A stretch of DNA of 64,000 nucleotides from JABDQW01 sp942492025 (GCA_942492025.1 CALODJ010000010.1:434001-498000), one strand, 5' to 3'. Shown: positions 9,910 to 18,977, counted from the stretch's first letter. Program-made: numbers and translations. Notes: generated by a model from the sequence alone, not told the origin.

Positions 9910-11226
9910 ATGCGCCGGATGTTAGCCAAGCCTGTAAATACATTGGTTTTTGCCGCGTTGATGCTGTGCAGTTTCGCAACATCAGCATTCGACTTTGAAC
10001 CCGGCGTTGGTGTCGGCCTGGAATACACTGATAATGCAACGCTTGCTGCTGATAATCCGGTGGATGATTTGATTGCAATTGGCTATCTGGGTGCAACTCT
10101 GCAGGACGACGATGGTCCGGTGACCGCTGATGTGACTGCTGCGCTGAATTATCATAACTACACCAAGGATACATTTGAGAATCAGCGCTACTTCAACCTG
10201 AATGCAGTCGTGGACTGGGCGATGATCCAGAACCGTTTTGACTGGCTACTGCGCGATTTCTATAGGCAACGCCCGATTGATACTACTGATCCAAATACGC
10301 CGGACAACATCCAGGACAGCAATATTTTAGTCTTTGGTGCGAATATGGTCTTTCCAGTAACTGCTCGGCAGACTATTAACGTGCTACCGGAATACCGAAA
10401 TTTCTACTACGAAAATCAGTTTACAGATAATCAGCAACTGGCTTTGATGGCAAGCTGGGATTATAGTCTGAGCCCTTTGACCGCTGTTGGTGTGAAAGGA
10501 CACATAAGAACGGTGGACTTTGATGAGCGCGCTGTTGACAACGTGTCTTTCGCCAGTATTTTTTATACCATAGCCCACCAGCGTGTGCGTTCAGACTTCA
10601 GCGCTAACCTGGGCGTAACGGGCGTTGAAAGAGATAATGGACAAAATACCGAGGAGCTGGCCGGGTATCTGGATTGGTTGTTTAATTTGACGCAGCGATC
10701 GAGGTTTCGGGCGTTTCTATCCACTGATTTAACTGATACTAGCAGTGACGCACTGCGGGGTACAGTGGATCCCGGCACAGGTGATCCCAATGAAATTCAG
10801 ATTACCACAGATGTGATTCGAAATAAGGTGATTTCGTTGGGGTACACGCATGAAATTAGTAAACTCGCGTCAAGTCTGACCGGCCAGTATCGCGAATTAA
10901 ACTACAGTGAAACTCCAAATGATCGAACAATCTGGTCGTTGCAAGCTGTATTTAACTATCCGGTGGCAGCGGCATTAACGAGCGGTTTCTATGCGCGCTA
11001 CAACAACACAGATTTCACTGATACTGTCCGTACTGATGACAACACCACCGTTGGAGTCAATGCCAGCTATCGGTTGACGCCCAGACTGAACGGTCTCGTT
11101 GACTTGAAGTACCGTAATAGAGACAGTACGCAGGCAACACAAAATTTCGATGACTGGAGCGCATATGTCAGTTTGGTGTATGGGTTTGGACAACCGTTAC
11201 AGCCTACGCGAGCTGGCGGATTTTAG
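9910..11226 (+). CDS. outer-membrane beta-barrel protein of the exopolysaccharide locus (TIGR03016-like)
   Basis: The 438-residue product has a signal peptide (cleavage near ATSAFDFEP) and then alternating aromatic/polar beta-strand patterns throughout, for example GVGVGLEYTDNATLAAD near the start and repeated YxYxNxD-type strands. It ends AGGF, with the C-terminal Phe preferred by outer-membrane barrels. This type of barrel is routinely encoded beside the Wza gene in PEP-CTERM/exosortase exopolysaccharide loci and is thought to take part in polymer secretion across the outer membrane. There is no soluble enzymatic domain. The assignment rests on strand pattern and genomic position. Confidence 0.8.
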   Translation: MRRMLAKPVNTLVFAALMLCSFATSAFDFEPGVGVGLEYTDNATLAADNPVDDLIAIGYLGATLQDDDGPVTADVTAALNYHNYTKDTFENQRYFNLNAVVDWAMIQNRFDWLLRDFYRQRPIDTTDPNTPDNIQDSNILVFGANMVFPVTARQTINVLPEYRNFYYENQFTDNQQLALMASWDYSLSPLTAVGVKGHIRTVDFDERAVDNVSFASIFYTIAHQRVRSDFSANLGVTGVERDNGQNTEELAGYLDWLFNLTQRSRFRAFLSTDLTDTSSDALRGTVDPGTGDPNEIQITTDVIRNKVISLGYTHEISKLASSLTGQYRELNYSETPNDRTIWSLQAVFNYPVAAALTSGFYARYNNTDFTDTVRTDDNTTVGVNASYRLTPRLNGLVDLKYRNRDSTQATQNFDDWSAYVSLVYGFGQPLQPTRAGGF

Positions 11227-11440
11227 ATTCGTCTTTCAGGCTTAGGGAACAAGCGTACAGATTGACATGCCTGACGGGCATTCTATAATGCGCATCTGGT
11301 TTGTTGCGAAAGGGTTTTGCTTGGGGGGACCTCTCATCCGTTCAAGAAGACAGCAGATGTGGTCGAGATGGCAGTTTGATTTCGGGATTAAAGTCCGTAA
11401 CAGCTGACAGCAAGGGCTGCAAAAAAACATTGAGACCTGC

Positions 11441-11517
11441 AGGCGCGTAGCTCAGTTGGTTAGAGCACCACCTTGACATGGTGGGGGTCGGTGGTTCGAA
11501 TCCACTCGCGCCTACCA
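11441..11517 (+). tRNA. tRNA-Val (GAC)
   Basis: The cloverleaf is complete. The acceptor arms AGGCGCG and CGCGCCT pair fully, with discriminator A and an encoded CCA. The D arm is GCTCAGTTGGTTAGAGC, the anticodon arm CCACCTTGACATGGTGG has anticodon GAC, and the T arm carries GGTTCGAATCC. Its sequence closely parallels known bacterial tRNA-Val(GAC). Confidence 0.96.
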
Positions 11518-11674
11518 AATTGATTTCAGGCTGCCACGCGCTGGCATCCTGGAAGAATAGTAAAGAAAGCATTCGCGCGAGTGGATGAGAACAGTGCGGT
11601 TCGACAAAATCGCCTGGAGCGATTTTGAACGCACGTAGTGCGGCCCGCAGGGCGGAGGGCAGGAAGCCCGGAGT

Positions 11675-11694
11675 AATCCACTCGCGCCTACCAA
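11675..11694 (+). repeat. 20-bp copy of the tRNA-Val 3' end
   Basis: The last bases of tRNA-Val plus the following base (11499-11518) recur exactly at 11675-11694, just upstream of thrS. A partial inverted copy (CGCGAGTGGAT) lies near 11577. This resembles a vestigial attachment site or a partial tRNA duplication, but only about 155 bp separate the copies and no integrase is nearby. Confidence 0.6.
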
Positions 11695-11741
11695 TATTTG
11701 AAACATGCGACCTCTCGTATTGGCCGCCACTGGAGAACGCT

Positions 11742-13685
11742 ATGCCTCATAACAGTCCTGTTGTTACCCTTCCTGATGGTTCCAGACGTGAATTTGACAG
11801 CGCGGTGTCAGTGCTTGCTGTTGCGCAGGCAATTGGTCCGGGCCTGGCCAAGGCGACACTGGCGGGGCGTGTCAACGGTGATCTGGTGGATGCATCCTAC
11901 GTGATCGATGATGATGCAGAGCTGGCGATTATCACCAGCAAGGACGAGGAGGCGCTCGAGTTGTTGCGCCATGATGCGGCGCACGTGATGGCGCAGGCGG
12001 TACAGGAGCTCTATCCCGGCACCCAGGTGACCATCGGTCCGGCGATCGAGGATGGTTTCTATTACGACTTCGCCCGCGAGGCCGCCTTTACCCCGGATGA
12101 CCTGAAAAAGATCGAACAGCGTATGCACGAGATCGTCAAACGTGATCTGCCGATCGTGCGCGAGGTCTGGGACCGTGACCAGGCGAAGGCGACCTTTGGT
12201 GATATCGGCGAGGACTACAAGGTCGAGATCATCGAGGACATCATTCCCGAAGGCGAGGAAGTGTCTGTCTATCGGCAGGGTGACTGGTTCGATGTTTGCC
12301 GCGGTCCGCATCTGCCGAGCACCGGTAAGCTGGGCAAGGGTTTCAAACTGATGAAAGTCGCCGGGGCCTACTGGCGCGGCAATTCCGACAATGAGATGCT
12401 GCAGCGCATCTACGGCACTGCCTGGCCCGACAAGAAGCAGCTCAATGCCTATCTGCACCGGCTGGAAGAGGCGGAAAAGCGCGATCATCGCAAGATTGGC
12501 AAACAGCTCGGTTTGTTCCATACTCAGGAAGAAGCGCCAGGCATGGTGTTCTGGCACGATAAGGGCTGGACCATTTACCTGACGGTAGAGAACTACATCC
12601 GCAACAAGATTCGCGCCAAAGGCTACCAGGAAATCAACACGCCGCAGGTGGTGGACCGCTCCTTGTGGGAACGCTCCGGCCACTGGGACAAATTCGGTGA
12701 CATGATGTTCACCACGCACTCGGAGAACCGCGATTACGCGGTGAAGCCGATGAACTGCCCGTGCCATATCCAGGTGTTCAATCAGGGGCTGAAGAGCTAC
12801 CGTGACCTGCCGCTGCGCCTGGCCGAATTCGGTTCCTGCCACCGCAATGAACCTTCGGGCACGCTGCATGGCCTGATGCGTGTACGTAACTTCGTGCAGG
12901 ACGATGCGCACATCTTCTGCACCGAAGACCAGCTCCAGGACGAGGTCTCGGCTTTCATCGACCTGGTCTATGAGGTCTATGCCGATTTCGGATTCACCGA
13001 GATCATGGTGGCCCTGTCCACCCGCCCGGAGCAGCGCGTTGGTGAGGATGCCGCCTGGGACAAGGCCGAAAAGGCGCTGGAAGTCGCGCTCGATAACAAA
13101 GGTCTGGACTGGAAACTGCAGCCGGGTGAGGGCGCCTTCTACGGCCCCAAGATCGAATTCGTGTTGAAAGACTGCATCGGCCGCCAGTGGCAATGCGGCA
13201 CCATGCAGGTCGATTTCTCGATGCCGGGCCGGCTCGATGCGCATTACATCGCCGAGGACGGCAGCAAGCAGGTGCCGGTGATGCTGCACCGGGCCATCCT
13301 GGGCTCGCTGGAGCGGTTTATCGGAATATTGATTGAGGAGCACGAGGGCAAGTTCCCTTTGTGGCTGGCGCCGGTACAGGCGGTTGTGATGAATATCACC
13401 GACAGTCAGGCCGAATGCGCTAAAACAGTGCAGCAAAGCCTTGTTGAACAAGGCCTTAAGGTTGAATTGGACTTGAGAAATGAAAAGATCGGCTTTAAAA
13501 TCCGCGAGCACACATTACAGCGCGTTCCCTACATGCTGATTATCGGCGACCGGGAGCTTGAAACGAACACAGTGGCCGTGCGCACGCGAAGCGGTGAGGA
13601 TCTCGGTTCCATGTCTGTTGCAGACCTGGTAGGTCGATTATCCGATGAAATCGCGAGCCGCGGTCATACTGTTTTGGAGGAATAG
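11742..13685 (+). CDS. thrS: threonyl-tRNA synthetase
   Basis: The enzyme charges tRNA-Thr with threonine. The 647-residue product has the TGS domain (MPHNSPVVTLPDGS to about 65), the second additional domain with the editing-site motif HDAAHVMAQA, the class II catalytic core (motif 2 RNEPSGTLHGLMRVRNF, zinc-binding MNCPCH, motif 3 HRAILGSLERFIGILIEE) and the anticodon-binding domain to the C-terminus. An upstream in-frame extension to 11625 exists, but ATG 11742 has a GGAG ribosome-binding site and the family-normal N-terminus. It leads the conserved thrS-infC-rpmI-rplT-pheST operon. Confidence 0.97.
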   Translation: MPHNSPVVTLPDGSRREFDSAVSVLAVAQAIGPGLAKATLAGRVNGDLVDASYVIDDDAELAIITSKDEEALELLRHDAAHVMAQAVQELYPGTQVTIGPAIEDGFYYDFAREAAFTPDDLKKIEQRMHEIVKRDLPIVREVWDRDQAKATFGDIGEDYKVEIIEDIIPEGEEVSVYRQGDWFDVCRGPHLPSTGKLGKGFKLMKVAGAYWRGNSDNEMLQRIYGTAWPDKKQLNAYLHRLEEAEKRDHRKIGKQLGLFHTQEEAPGMVFWHDKGWTIYLTVENYIRNKIRAKGYQEINTPQVVDRSLWERSGHWDKFGDMMFTTHSENRDYAVKPMNCPCHIQVFNQGLKSYRDLPLRLAEFGSCHRNEPSGTLHGLMRVRNFVQDDAHIFCTEDQLQDEVSAFIDLVYEVYADFGFTEIMVALSTRPEQRVGEDAAWDKAEKALEVALDNKGLDWKLQPGEGAFYGPKIEFVLKDCIGRQWQCGTMQVDFSMPGRLDAHYIAEDGSKQVPVMLHRAILGSLERFIGILIEEHEGKFPLWLAPVQAVVMNITDSQAECAKTVQQSLVEQGLKVELDLRNEKIGFKIREHTLQRVPYMLIIGDRELETNTVAVRTRSGEDLGSMSVADLVGRLSDEIASRGHTVLEE

Positions 13686-13687
13686 AA

Positions 13688-14209
13688 ATCGCAGCACAGA
13701 AAAAGACACTTTTAAACGCAGACATACGGTATCCTGAAATACGGGTCATCGATCAGGAAGGTGAACAACTCGGCATCATGTCGAGTAATGACGCACTTGT
13801 AAAAGCCCAGGAAGCCGGGCTCGACTTGGTAGAAGTGTCGCCCAATGCGAATCCTCCGGTTTGCCGCATCATGGATTTCGGCAAGTTCAGATTCGAAACC
13901 AGCAAGAAGTCGCAGGCTTCGAAGAAAAAGCAGAAACGGACCCAGATCAAGGAAATCAAGTTTCGCCCCCGAACAGAAGAGGGCGACTACCAGGTCAAGC
14001 TGAAAAAGCTGCGTAATTTCCTTGAAAAAGGCGACAAGACAAAAGTGACCATGCGTTACCGTGGTCGTGAATTTGCCCATCAGGAGCTGGGCATGCAATT
14101 GCTCAAACGTGTGCAGGCCGATCTGGAAGATATCGCCAACGTCGAGCAGATGCCGAATATGGAAGGACGGCAAATGGTCATGCTACTGGGACCTAAAAAA
14201 ACCAGGTAG
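13688..14209 (+). CDS. infC: translation initiation factor IF-3
   Basis: IF-3 prevents premature subunit joining and checks start codon-anticodon pairing on the 30S subunit. No ATG lies at the expected start: the family-normal N-terminus (IAAQKKTLLNADIRYPEIRV) begins at ATC 13688, seven bases after a perfect GGAGG at 13676-13680. An ATA at 13682 is a weaker alternative because it overlaps the thrS stop. In E. coli, infC also uses a rare AUU codon, which lets IF-3 repress its own translation, so the same feedback is likely here. The 173-residue length and the N- and C-domains with the central lysine-rich linker (KKSQASKKKQKR) are standard. Confidence 0.95.
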   Translation: MAAQKKTLLNADIRYPEIRVIDQEGEQLGIMSSNDALVKAQEAGLDLVEVSPNANPPVCRIMDFGKFRFETSKKSQASKKKQKRTQIKEIKFRPRTEEGDYQVKLKKLRNFLEKGDKTKVTMRYRGREFAHQELGMQLLKRVQADLEDIANVEQMPNMEGRQMVMLLGPKKTR

Positions 14210-14324
14210 TCACGTGTGCTGTGGTACGAGATACACCGCAGTCGCTAACGAGTGAGCCGGTCACAAGATTCAGGGTTGAACACCGTGCTTATTTTTGAAG
14301 AATACATTGAGTGGAGAAGGCATC

Positions 14325-14522
14325 ATGCCGAAAATGAAAACCAACCGTGGCGCAGCCAAGCGCTTCCGCCGTACCGGTTCAGGCAAGTTCAAGCGCGCGC
14401 AGTCATTCCGCCGCCATATCCTGACCAAGAAGAGTACGAAACGTAAACGTCATTTACGCGACGATGCAGTGGTGCATGACAATGACACCAAGATGCTGAC
14501 TCGCATGCTGCCCTACGTTTAG
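14325..14522 (+). CDS. rpmI: 50S ribosomal protein L35
   Basis: The 65-residue product starts MPKMKTNRGAAKRF and has the characteristic Lys/Arg-rich L35 sequence, with KRKRHL in the middle. The ATG at 14325 follows a GGAG-type ribosome-binding site. Longer upstream frames are not supported. It lies between infC and rplT as in most bacteria, with 15 bp to rplT. Confidence 0.96.
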   Translation: MPKMKTNRGAAKRFRRTGSGKFKRAQSFRRHILTKKSTKRKRHLRDDAVVHDNDTKMLTRMLPYV

Positions 14523-14537
14523 GCGGGAGAATAGAAC

Positions 14538-14897
14538 ATGCCAAGAGTAAAAAGAGGCGTACAGGCCAGAGCCAAACATAAAAAGGTTTTAGCCAAAGCC
14601 AAGGGTTATTACGGCGCGCGCAGCCGCGTTTATCGCGTCGCCAATCAGGCCGTGATCAAGGCCGGCCAGTATGCGTACCGTGACCGCCGTGTGAAAAAGC
14701 GTAACTTCCGTTCGCTGTGGATCGTGCGTATCAACGCCGCTGCCCGTGAATGCGGTCTGTCTTACAGCCGTATGATCGACGGTCTAAACAAGGCGGACGT
14801 GGATATCGACCGCAAGGTGCTGGCCGATCTGGCGGTGCATGACATGGCTGCGTTTAGTGCCCTGGCAAACAAGGCAAAGGACGCGCTGGCTGCATAA
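14538..14897 (+). CDS. rplT: 50S ribosomal protein L20
   Basis: The 119-residue product begins MPRVKRGVQARAKHKKVLAKAKGYYGARSRVYR-like L20 sequence and keeps the conserved RRVKKRNFRSLWI and INAAAR segments. It binds 23S rRNA early in 50S assembly and in many bacteria represses its own operon. A rho-independent terminator follows at 14926. Confidence 0.97.
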   Translation: MPRVKRGVQARAKHKKVLAKAKGYYGARSRVYRVANQAVIKAGQYAYRDRRVKKRNFRSLWIVRINAAARECGLSYSRMIDGLNKADVDIDRKVLADLAVHDMAAFSALANKAKDALAA

Positions 14898-14925
14898 TAC
14901 GTACTTAGCCAATCACGATTTGAAA

Positions 14926-14949
14926 GGGGAAGCCAGCTTCCCCTTTTTT
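14926..14949 (+). terminator. rho-independent terminator between rplT and pheS
   Basis: GGGGAAG, a CCAG loop, then CTTCCCC and six T form a compact hairpin with a U-tract, 28 bp after the rplT stop and 31 bp before pheS. There is no space for a pheM-like Phe leader peptide, so a classical E. coli-style attenuator is not evident. Partial read-through into pheST is likely. Confidence 0.85.
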
Positions 14950-14980
14950 GATTAACGGGGCACTCTCGAGGGCATTACAA

Positions 14981-15997
14981 GTGGATCTTCAGGCGTTAAC
15001 TGCCAAGGCACAATCTAATATCGAGGCAGCTGAGAATCTGGAGGCGCTCGATCAGATTCGCGTCAGCTATCTGGGCAAAAAAGGCGAACTCACGTCGCTG
15101 CTGAAGACCTTGGGCTCGCTGCCGGCGGATCAGCGCAAGGCGGCCGGGCAGGACATCAATCGCGCCAAGCAGGACGTTCAGACAGCAATCGAAGCGCGCA
15201 AGGCGGCGCTGCAGGCGGCGGCGCTGGAAGCGAAGCTGACGCGCGAGCGTATCGATGTCACGCTGCCTGGGCGTGGCCAGTCACCCGGTGGCCTGCATCC
15301 GGTCACGCGGACCATGGAGCGTATCGATGAGCTGTTCTCGCAGCTGGGTTTTGCGGTTGAGCAGGGGCCTGAAATCGAGGACGACTATCACAACTTCGAA
15401 GCGTTGAATATACCGTCGCATCACCCGGCGCGCGCGATGCACGATACCTTCTATTTCGATGCGCAGACCTTGTTGCGCACGCACACCTCGCCGGTGCAGG
15501 TACGGCATATGCAGAGCGATACCCCACCGCTGCGAATCATTGCACCGGGGCGTGTCTACCGCTGCGATTCCGATCTGACGCATACACCGATGTTCCACCA
15601 GGTGGAAGGCCTGCTGGTCGACCGGCACGTCAGCTTTTCCGATCTGATGGGCACACTGGCTGATTTCTTGCAGCATTTTTTCGAGAACGACCAGTTGAAG
15701 ACCCGGTTCCGGCCGTCGTATTTTCCGTTCACCGAGCCGTCATCGGAAGTCGATATTCAGTGTGTAATGTGCCAGGGTGAAGGCTGCCGAGTATGTAGCC
15801 ATACCGGCTGGCTGGAAATTCTGGGTTGTGGCATGGTGCACCCCAATGTGTTCAAGGCCGTCGGCATCGACAACGAAGAATTCACCGGCTATGCCTTCGG
15901 CATGGGCGTCGAGCGCCTGGCGATGTTGCGCTATGGTGTTAATGACCTGCGCCTGTTCTTCGAAAACGACCTCAAGTTTTTACAGCAGTTTAGGTGA
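14981..15997 (+). CDS. pheS: phenylalanyl-tRNA synthetase alpha subunit
   Basis: PheS forms the catalytic part of the alpha2-beta2 enzyme that charges tRNA-Phe. The 338-residue product has an N-terminal coiled coil (about 1-85) and the class II core with motif 2 (RVYRCDSDLTHTPMFHQVEG), the substrate-site FTEPSSEVD, and motif 3 (FGMGVERLAMLRYG). The frame is open from TTG 14948, but GTG 14981 after a GAGG sequence gives the normal start. A cysteine cluster (CVMCQGEGCRVC) replaces the short loop usual in E. coli; this Cys-rich insertion is seen in some PheS proteins. Confidence 0.96.
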   Translation: MDLQALTAKAQSNIEAAENLEALDQIRVSYLGKKGELTSLLKTLGSLPADQRKAAGQDINRAKQDVQTAIEARKAALQAAALEAKLTRERIDVTLPGRGQSPGGLHPVTRTMERIDELFSQLGFAVEQGPEIEDDYHNFEALNIPSHHPARAMHDTFYFDAQTLLRTHTSPVQVRHMQSDTPPLRIIAPGRVYRCDSDLTHTPMFHQVEGLLVDRHVSFSDLMGTLADFLQHFFENDQLKTRFRPSYFPFTEPSSEVDIQCVMCQGEGCRVCSHTGWLEILGCGMVHPNVFKAVGIDNEEFTGYAFGMGVERLAMLRYGVNDLRLFFENDLKFLQQFR

Positions 15998-16004
15998 TCA
16001 GATC

Positions 16005-16292
16005 CACCACAGGGGCACAGAGGTCACAGAGAAAATGCTAATTAACTGGTTTAGCTATATTACCTAAGATAATGAAAAAATTGGAAATAACGTTATATAA
16101 CTTTCTTCGAAACCATGTGGGCTTACACAAAAGAGACTCTGTGACCTCTGTGCCTCTGTGGTGAACAAAATAATATGAACTTACACAAAAAAATCTCTGT
16201 GACCTCTGTGCCTCTGTGGTGAAAAAACAAATATGAACTTACCCAAACAATATCTCTGTGACCTCTGTGCCTTTAGTAGTGAATAAATAGAT
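16005..16292 (+). repeat. tandem ~58-bp repeats separating pheS and pheT
   Basis: Three direct copies of a CTCTGTGACCTCTGTGCC-type unit start at 16137, 16195 and 16254 (spacing 58 and 59 bp), with one inverted copy at 16005-16032. Each unit ends in an A-rich stretch with an ATATGAA sequence, and in the last unit that ATG is the pheT start codon. The repeats thus appear to be duplications of the sequence just ahead of pheT. They enlarge a spacer that is usually only a few bases. Confidence 0.85.
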
Positions 16293-18674
16293 ATGAAAAT
16301 CAGCGAACAATGGTTAAGGACCTGGGTTAATCCTGATATCACCACCGAGGCGATGGTTGAGCAGTTGACCATGGCCGGGCTGGAAGTGGGGGGCACCGAA
16401 CCGGTTGCCGGTGACTTCAGTGATGTGGTCGTCGCCCGGGTCGAGTCGGTCGAGAAACATCCCGACGCCGACAAGCTCAGTGTCTGCCAGGTGACGGACG
16501 GTAACGAGCGCTTGCAGATCGTCTGTGGCGCGGCCAATGTGCGCGCCGGACTGTCTGTGGCGCTGGCCAGAGTCGGAGCCGTGCTGCCAGGTGTCGGGGA
16601 GAATGAAACCTTCAAAATCAAGCCGGCCAAACTGCGCGGTGTCGCCTCTGCGGGTATGCTGTGTTCAGAAAAGGAACTCGGTCTGGCGGAGCAGTCGGAT
16701 GGCATCATGGAGCTGCCGGCGGATGCGCCAGTTGGCACCAGCCTGCGCGAGTATCTTGAGCTCGATGATACCGTGATCGAGATCGATCTCACCCCCAATC
16801 GAGGTGACTGTCTCAGCGTTGCCGGTATCGCGCGTGAACTGGGCACGCTGAACCAGTGCGATGTCAGCGATCAGGTGCACGAACCTTACGCCCAGCAAAT
16901 CGACGACACCTTTGAAGTCAATGTCGAGGCCGATGAAGCCTGCACGCATTACGCCGGCCGCGTTCTTCGTGGCGTTGATGTATCCGCACCGACGCCGCTT
17001 TGGATGGTGGAACGCCTGCGCCGTTCGGGTATACGCAGTCTGGGCGCAGTGGTGGATATCACCAATTACGTCATGATCGAACTCGGCCAGCCGATGCACG
17101 CGTTTGATCTTGACCAGCTTGATGGCCGCATCAATGTTCGCTATGCCAAAGAGTCGGAGCAAATTACCTTGCTCGATGGCAAATGTATTGAGCTCGATCA
17201 ACAGACGCTGGTGATTGCCGACAACGCGCGCCCGCTGGCGCTGGCCGGCATCATGGGGGGCGAGAACTCGGGGGTGAGCGAACAGACGCGCGCGATATTC
17301 CTGGAAAGCGCCTATTTCGTACCCGAGGTCATCGCCGGTAAGGCACGTGGTTTCGGTCTGCACACCGACTCATCACACCGCTTCGAACGTGGCGTCGATC
17401 CGCAGTTGCAAGTGCAAGCGGTCGATCGTGCTACCGAGCTGATACTGTCAATATGTGGCGGCGAGGTCGGTCCGGTCTCTGAAGTGAAGACTGTCGCGCA
17501 TCCACAGGACCGTCAGCCGATCGATTTACGTTATGAACGCATTGAGCGTGTGCTTGGCATTACCCTTGGTCGGGCTGAGATCGTCGATATCCTCCAGCGT
17601 CTGGGTATGGAAGTGAAGTCTTTCAACGATCACTGGATGGTCAGACCGCCCAGTTTCCGCTTCGATATCGAGATCGAAGCCGATTTGCTGGAGGAGCTGG
17701 TGCGCATTCATGGCTACAACAACATCCCCCGTACCCAACCGAAATACCATGCCGGTATGCGCGAGATGCCCGAGAGTCGTCAAGCGCTGACACAACTGCG
17801 CAAGTCGCTGGTCGATCGCGGTTACCACGAAGCCATCACCTACAGCTTCGTCGACCCCACGTGGCAGGCGCTGCTCGATCCGGCTAATGAAGCCGTGAAA
17901 CTAACCAATCCGCTGTCATCCGAAATGTCGGTGATGCGGACGACGATTTGGCCGGGACTGCTGCAGGCCGTGCAGCACAACCTCAACCGCCAGCAGACCC
18001 GGGTGCGTCTGTTCGAAACCGGGCAGGTATTTGTGAAGGGTGAGGGTGAGCTGGCACAGATTGAACGCATTGCCGGTGCCATTTGTGGAACGATATTTGA
18101 TGAGCAGTGGGCCGATAACGGCCGTGAGGTCGATTTTTACGACCTGAAAGCCGATGTTGAGGCCTTGTTCGGTGCCGAGGCCGATCTCGAGTATCGCGTC
18201 GAAGCACATCCGGCATTACATCCAGGGCAGAGCGCCGCGATCTACAGGGGTGGTCAGGCTGTTGGCTGGCTCGGTGCCTTGCATCCGCAGAACGTTGTAG
18301 CACTGGATTTGAGTAAGACCGTCTACCTGTTCGAGCTGGATCTGGAGGCCGTGCGCACGTCGCATTTGCCTGTATTCCGGCCGTTATCCAGATTTCCCGA
18401 GGTCAGGCGTGACCTGGCGATCCTGATCGATGATACTGTCAGTGCCCAGACGATCGTGAGCTGTATCAGGCAGGCGAGCTCAAGAACCTTGCGAGAAGTG
18501 CGCCTATTTGACATTTATACCGGTAAAGGCGTGGATGTAGGACTAAAAAGTGTCGCTTTGGGCTTGATTTTACAGGATTTTTCCCGCACTCTTACCGATC
18601 AGGATATCGATTCCGAGATTGAATCTGTGGTAACTGCACTAAACAACGATTTTGCTGCTACACTTCGGGAGTAG
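16293..18674 (+). CDS. pheT: phenylalanyl-tRNA synthetase beta subunit
   Basis: The 793-residue beta subunit completes the PheRS tetramer. It has the N-terminal MKISEQWLRTWVNP segment, the tRNA-binding OB fold (about 40-150, with VCQVTDG and IVCGAANVRAG), the B3/B4 editing domain, the B5 domain, the catalytic-like core and the C-terminal anticodon-binding (FDX-ACB) domain (FRPLSRFPEVRRDLAILID to the end). Length and order are standard. The start ATG lies in a duplicated repeat with no clear ribosome-binding site. The spacing from pheS is unusually long (295 bp), so translational coupling to pheS is lost. ihfA follows after 3 bp. Confidence 0.96.
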   Translation: MKISEQWLRTWVNPDITTEAMVEQLTMAGLEVGGTEPVAGDFSDVVVARVESVEKHPDADKLSVCQVTDGNERLQIVCGAANVRAGLSVALARVGAVLPGVGENETFKIKPAKLRGVASAGMLCSEKELGLAEQSDGIMELPADAPVGTSLREYLELDDTVIEIDLTPNRGDCLSVAGIARELGTLNQCDVSDQVHEPYAQQIDDTFEVNVEADEACTHYAGRVLRGVDVSAPTPLWMVERLRRSGIRSLGAVVDITNYVMIELGQPMHAFDLDQLDGRINVRYAKESEQITLLDGKCIELDQQTLVIADNARPLALAGIMGGENSGVSEQTRAIFLESAYFVPEVIAGKARGFGLHTDSSHRFERGVDPQLQVQAVDRATELILSICGGEVGPVSEVKTVAHPQDRQPIDLRYERIERVLGITLGRAEIVDILQRLGMEVKSFNDHWMVRPPSFRFDIEIEADLLEELVRIHGYNNIPRTQPKYHAGMREMPESRQALTQLRKSLVDRGYHEAITYSFVDPTWQALLDPANEAVKLTNPLSSEMSVMRTTIWPGLLQAVQHNLNRQQTRVRLFETGQVFVKGEGELAQIERIAGAICGTIFDEQWADNGREVDFYDLKADVEALFGAEADLEYRVEAHPALHPGQSAAIYRGGQAVGWLGALHPQNVVALDLSKTVYLFELDLEAVRTSHLPVFRPLSRFPEVRRDLAILIDDTVSAQTIVSCIRQASSRTLREVRLFDIYTGKGVDVGLKSVALGLILQDFSRTLTDQDIDSEIESVVTALNNDFAATLRE

Positions 18675-18677
18675 GAC

Positions 18678-18977
18678 ATGGCACTAACAAAAGCCGACAT
18701 GGCAGAGAGCCTGTACGAGGAGCTCGGCCTCAACAAACGGGAAGCCAAAGAACTGGTCGAGCTGTTTTTTGAGGAAGTAAGACAGGCACTCGGTGATGCG
18801 AATCACGTCAAACTATCGGGTTTTGGCAATTTCGTCCTCCGGGATAAAACCGAACGCCCCGGGCGCAATCCCAAAACCGGCGAGGAAATTCCCATATCAG
18901 CACGTCGAGTTGTTACATTCAGACCTGGACAAAAATTAAAACAACGGGTAGAAGCATATGCTGGAAGCCAGCAATAA
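18678..18977 (+). CDS. ihfA: integration host factor alpha subunit
   Basis: The 99-residue product is a DNA-bending HU/IHF-family protein with MALTKADMAESLYEELGLNKREAKELVE at the start and the DNA-intercalating beta arm GRNPKTGEEIPISARRVVTF near the C-terminus. It forms the IHF heterodimer with IhfB, which bends DNA at sigma-54 promoters and in site-specific recombination. Position after pheT is conserved in gammaproteobacteria. The end overlaps the start of the MerR gene by 20 bp. Confidence 0.96.
   Translation: MALTKADMAESLYEELGLNKREAKELVELFFEEVRQALGDANHVKLSGFGNFVLRDKTERPGRNPKTGEEIPISARRVVTFRPGQKLKQRVEAYAGSQQ

Noticed and set aside
11625..11741. N-terminal extension of ThrRS by 39 residues
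   Set aside because: The extension runs through the tRNA-Val repeat region, is not family-like, and ATG 11742 has a proper ribosome-binding site.
11808..13511. A 567-codon minus-strand frame opposite thrS
   Set aside because: It lies entirely within the thrS gene, which has all class II motifs. Such long antisense frames are common opposite GC-rich genes with strong codon bias.
14898..14980. pheM-type leader peptide and attenuator ahead of pheS
   Set aside because: The hairpin starts 28 bp after the rplT stop, leaving no space for a Phe-rich leader peptide, so it is called a simple terminator.
16005..16292. CRISPR array between pheS and pheT
   Set aside because: Only three direct units are present and the sequences between the conserved cores are nearly the same (A-rich ATATGAACTTAC), so they are not spacers.
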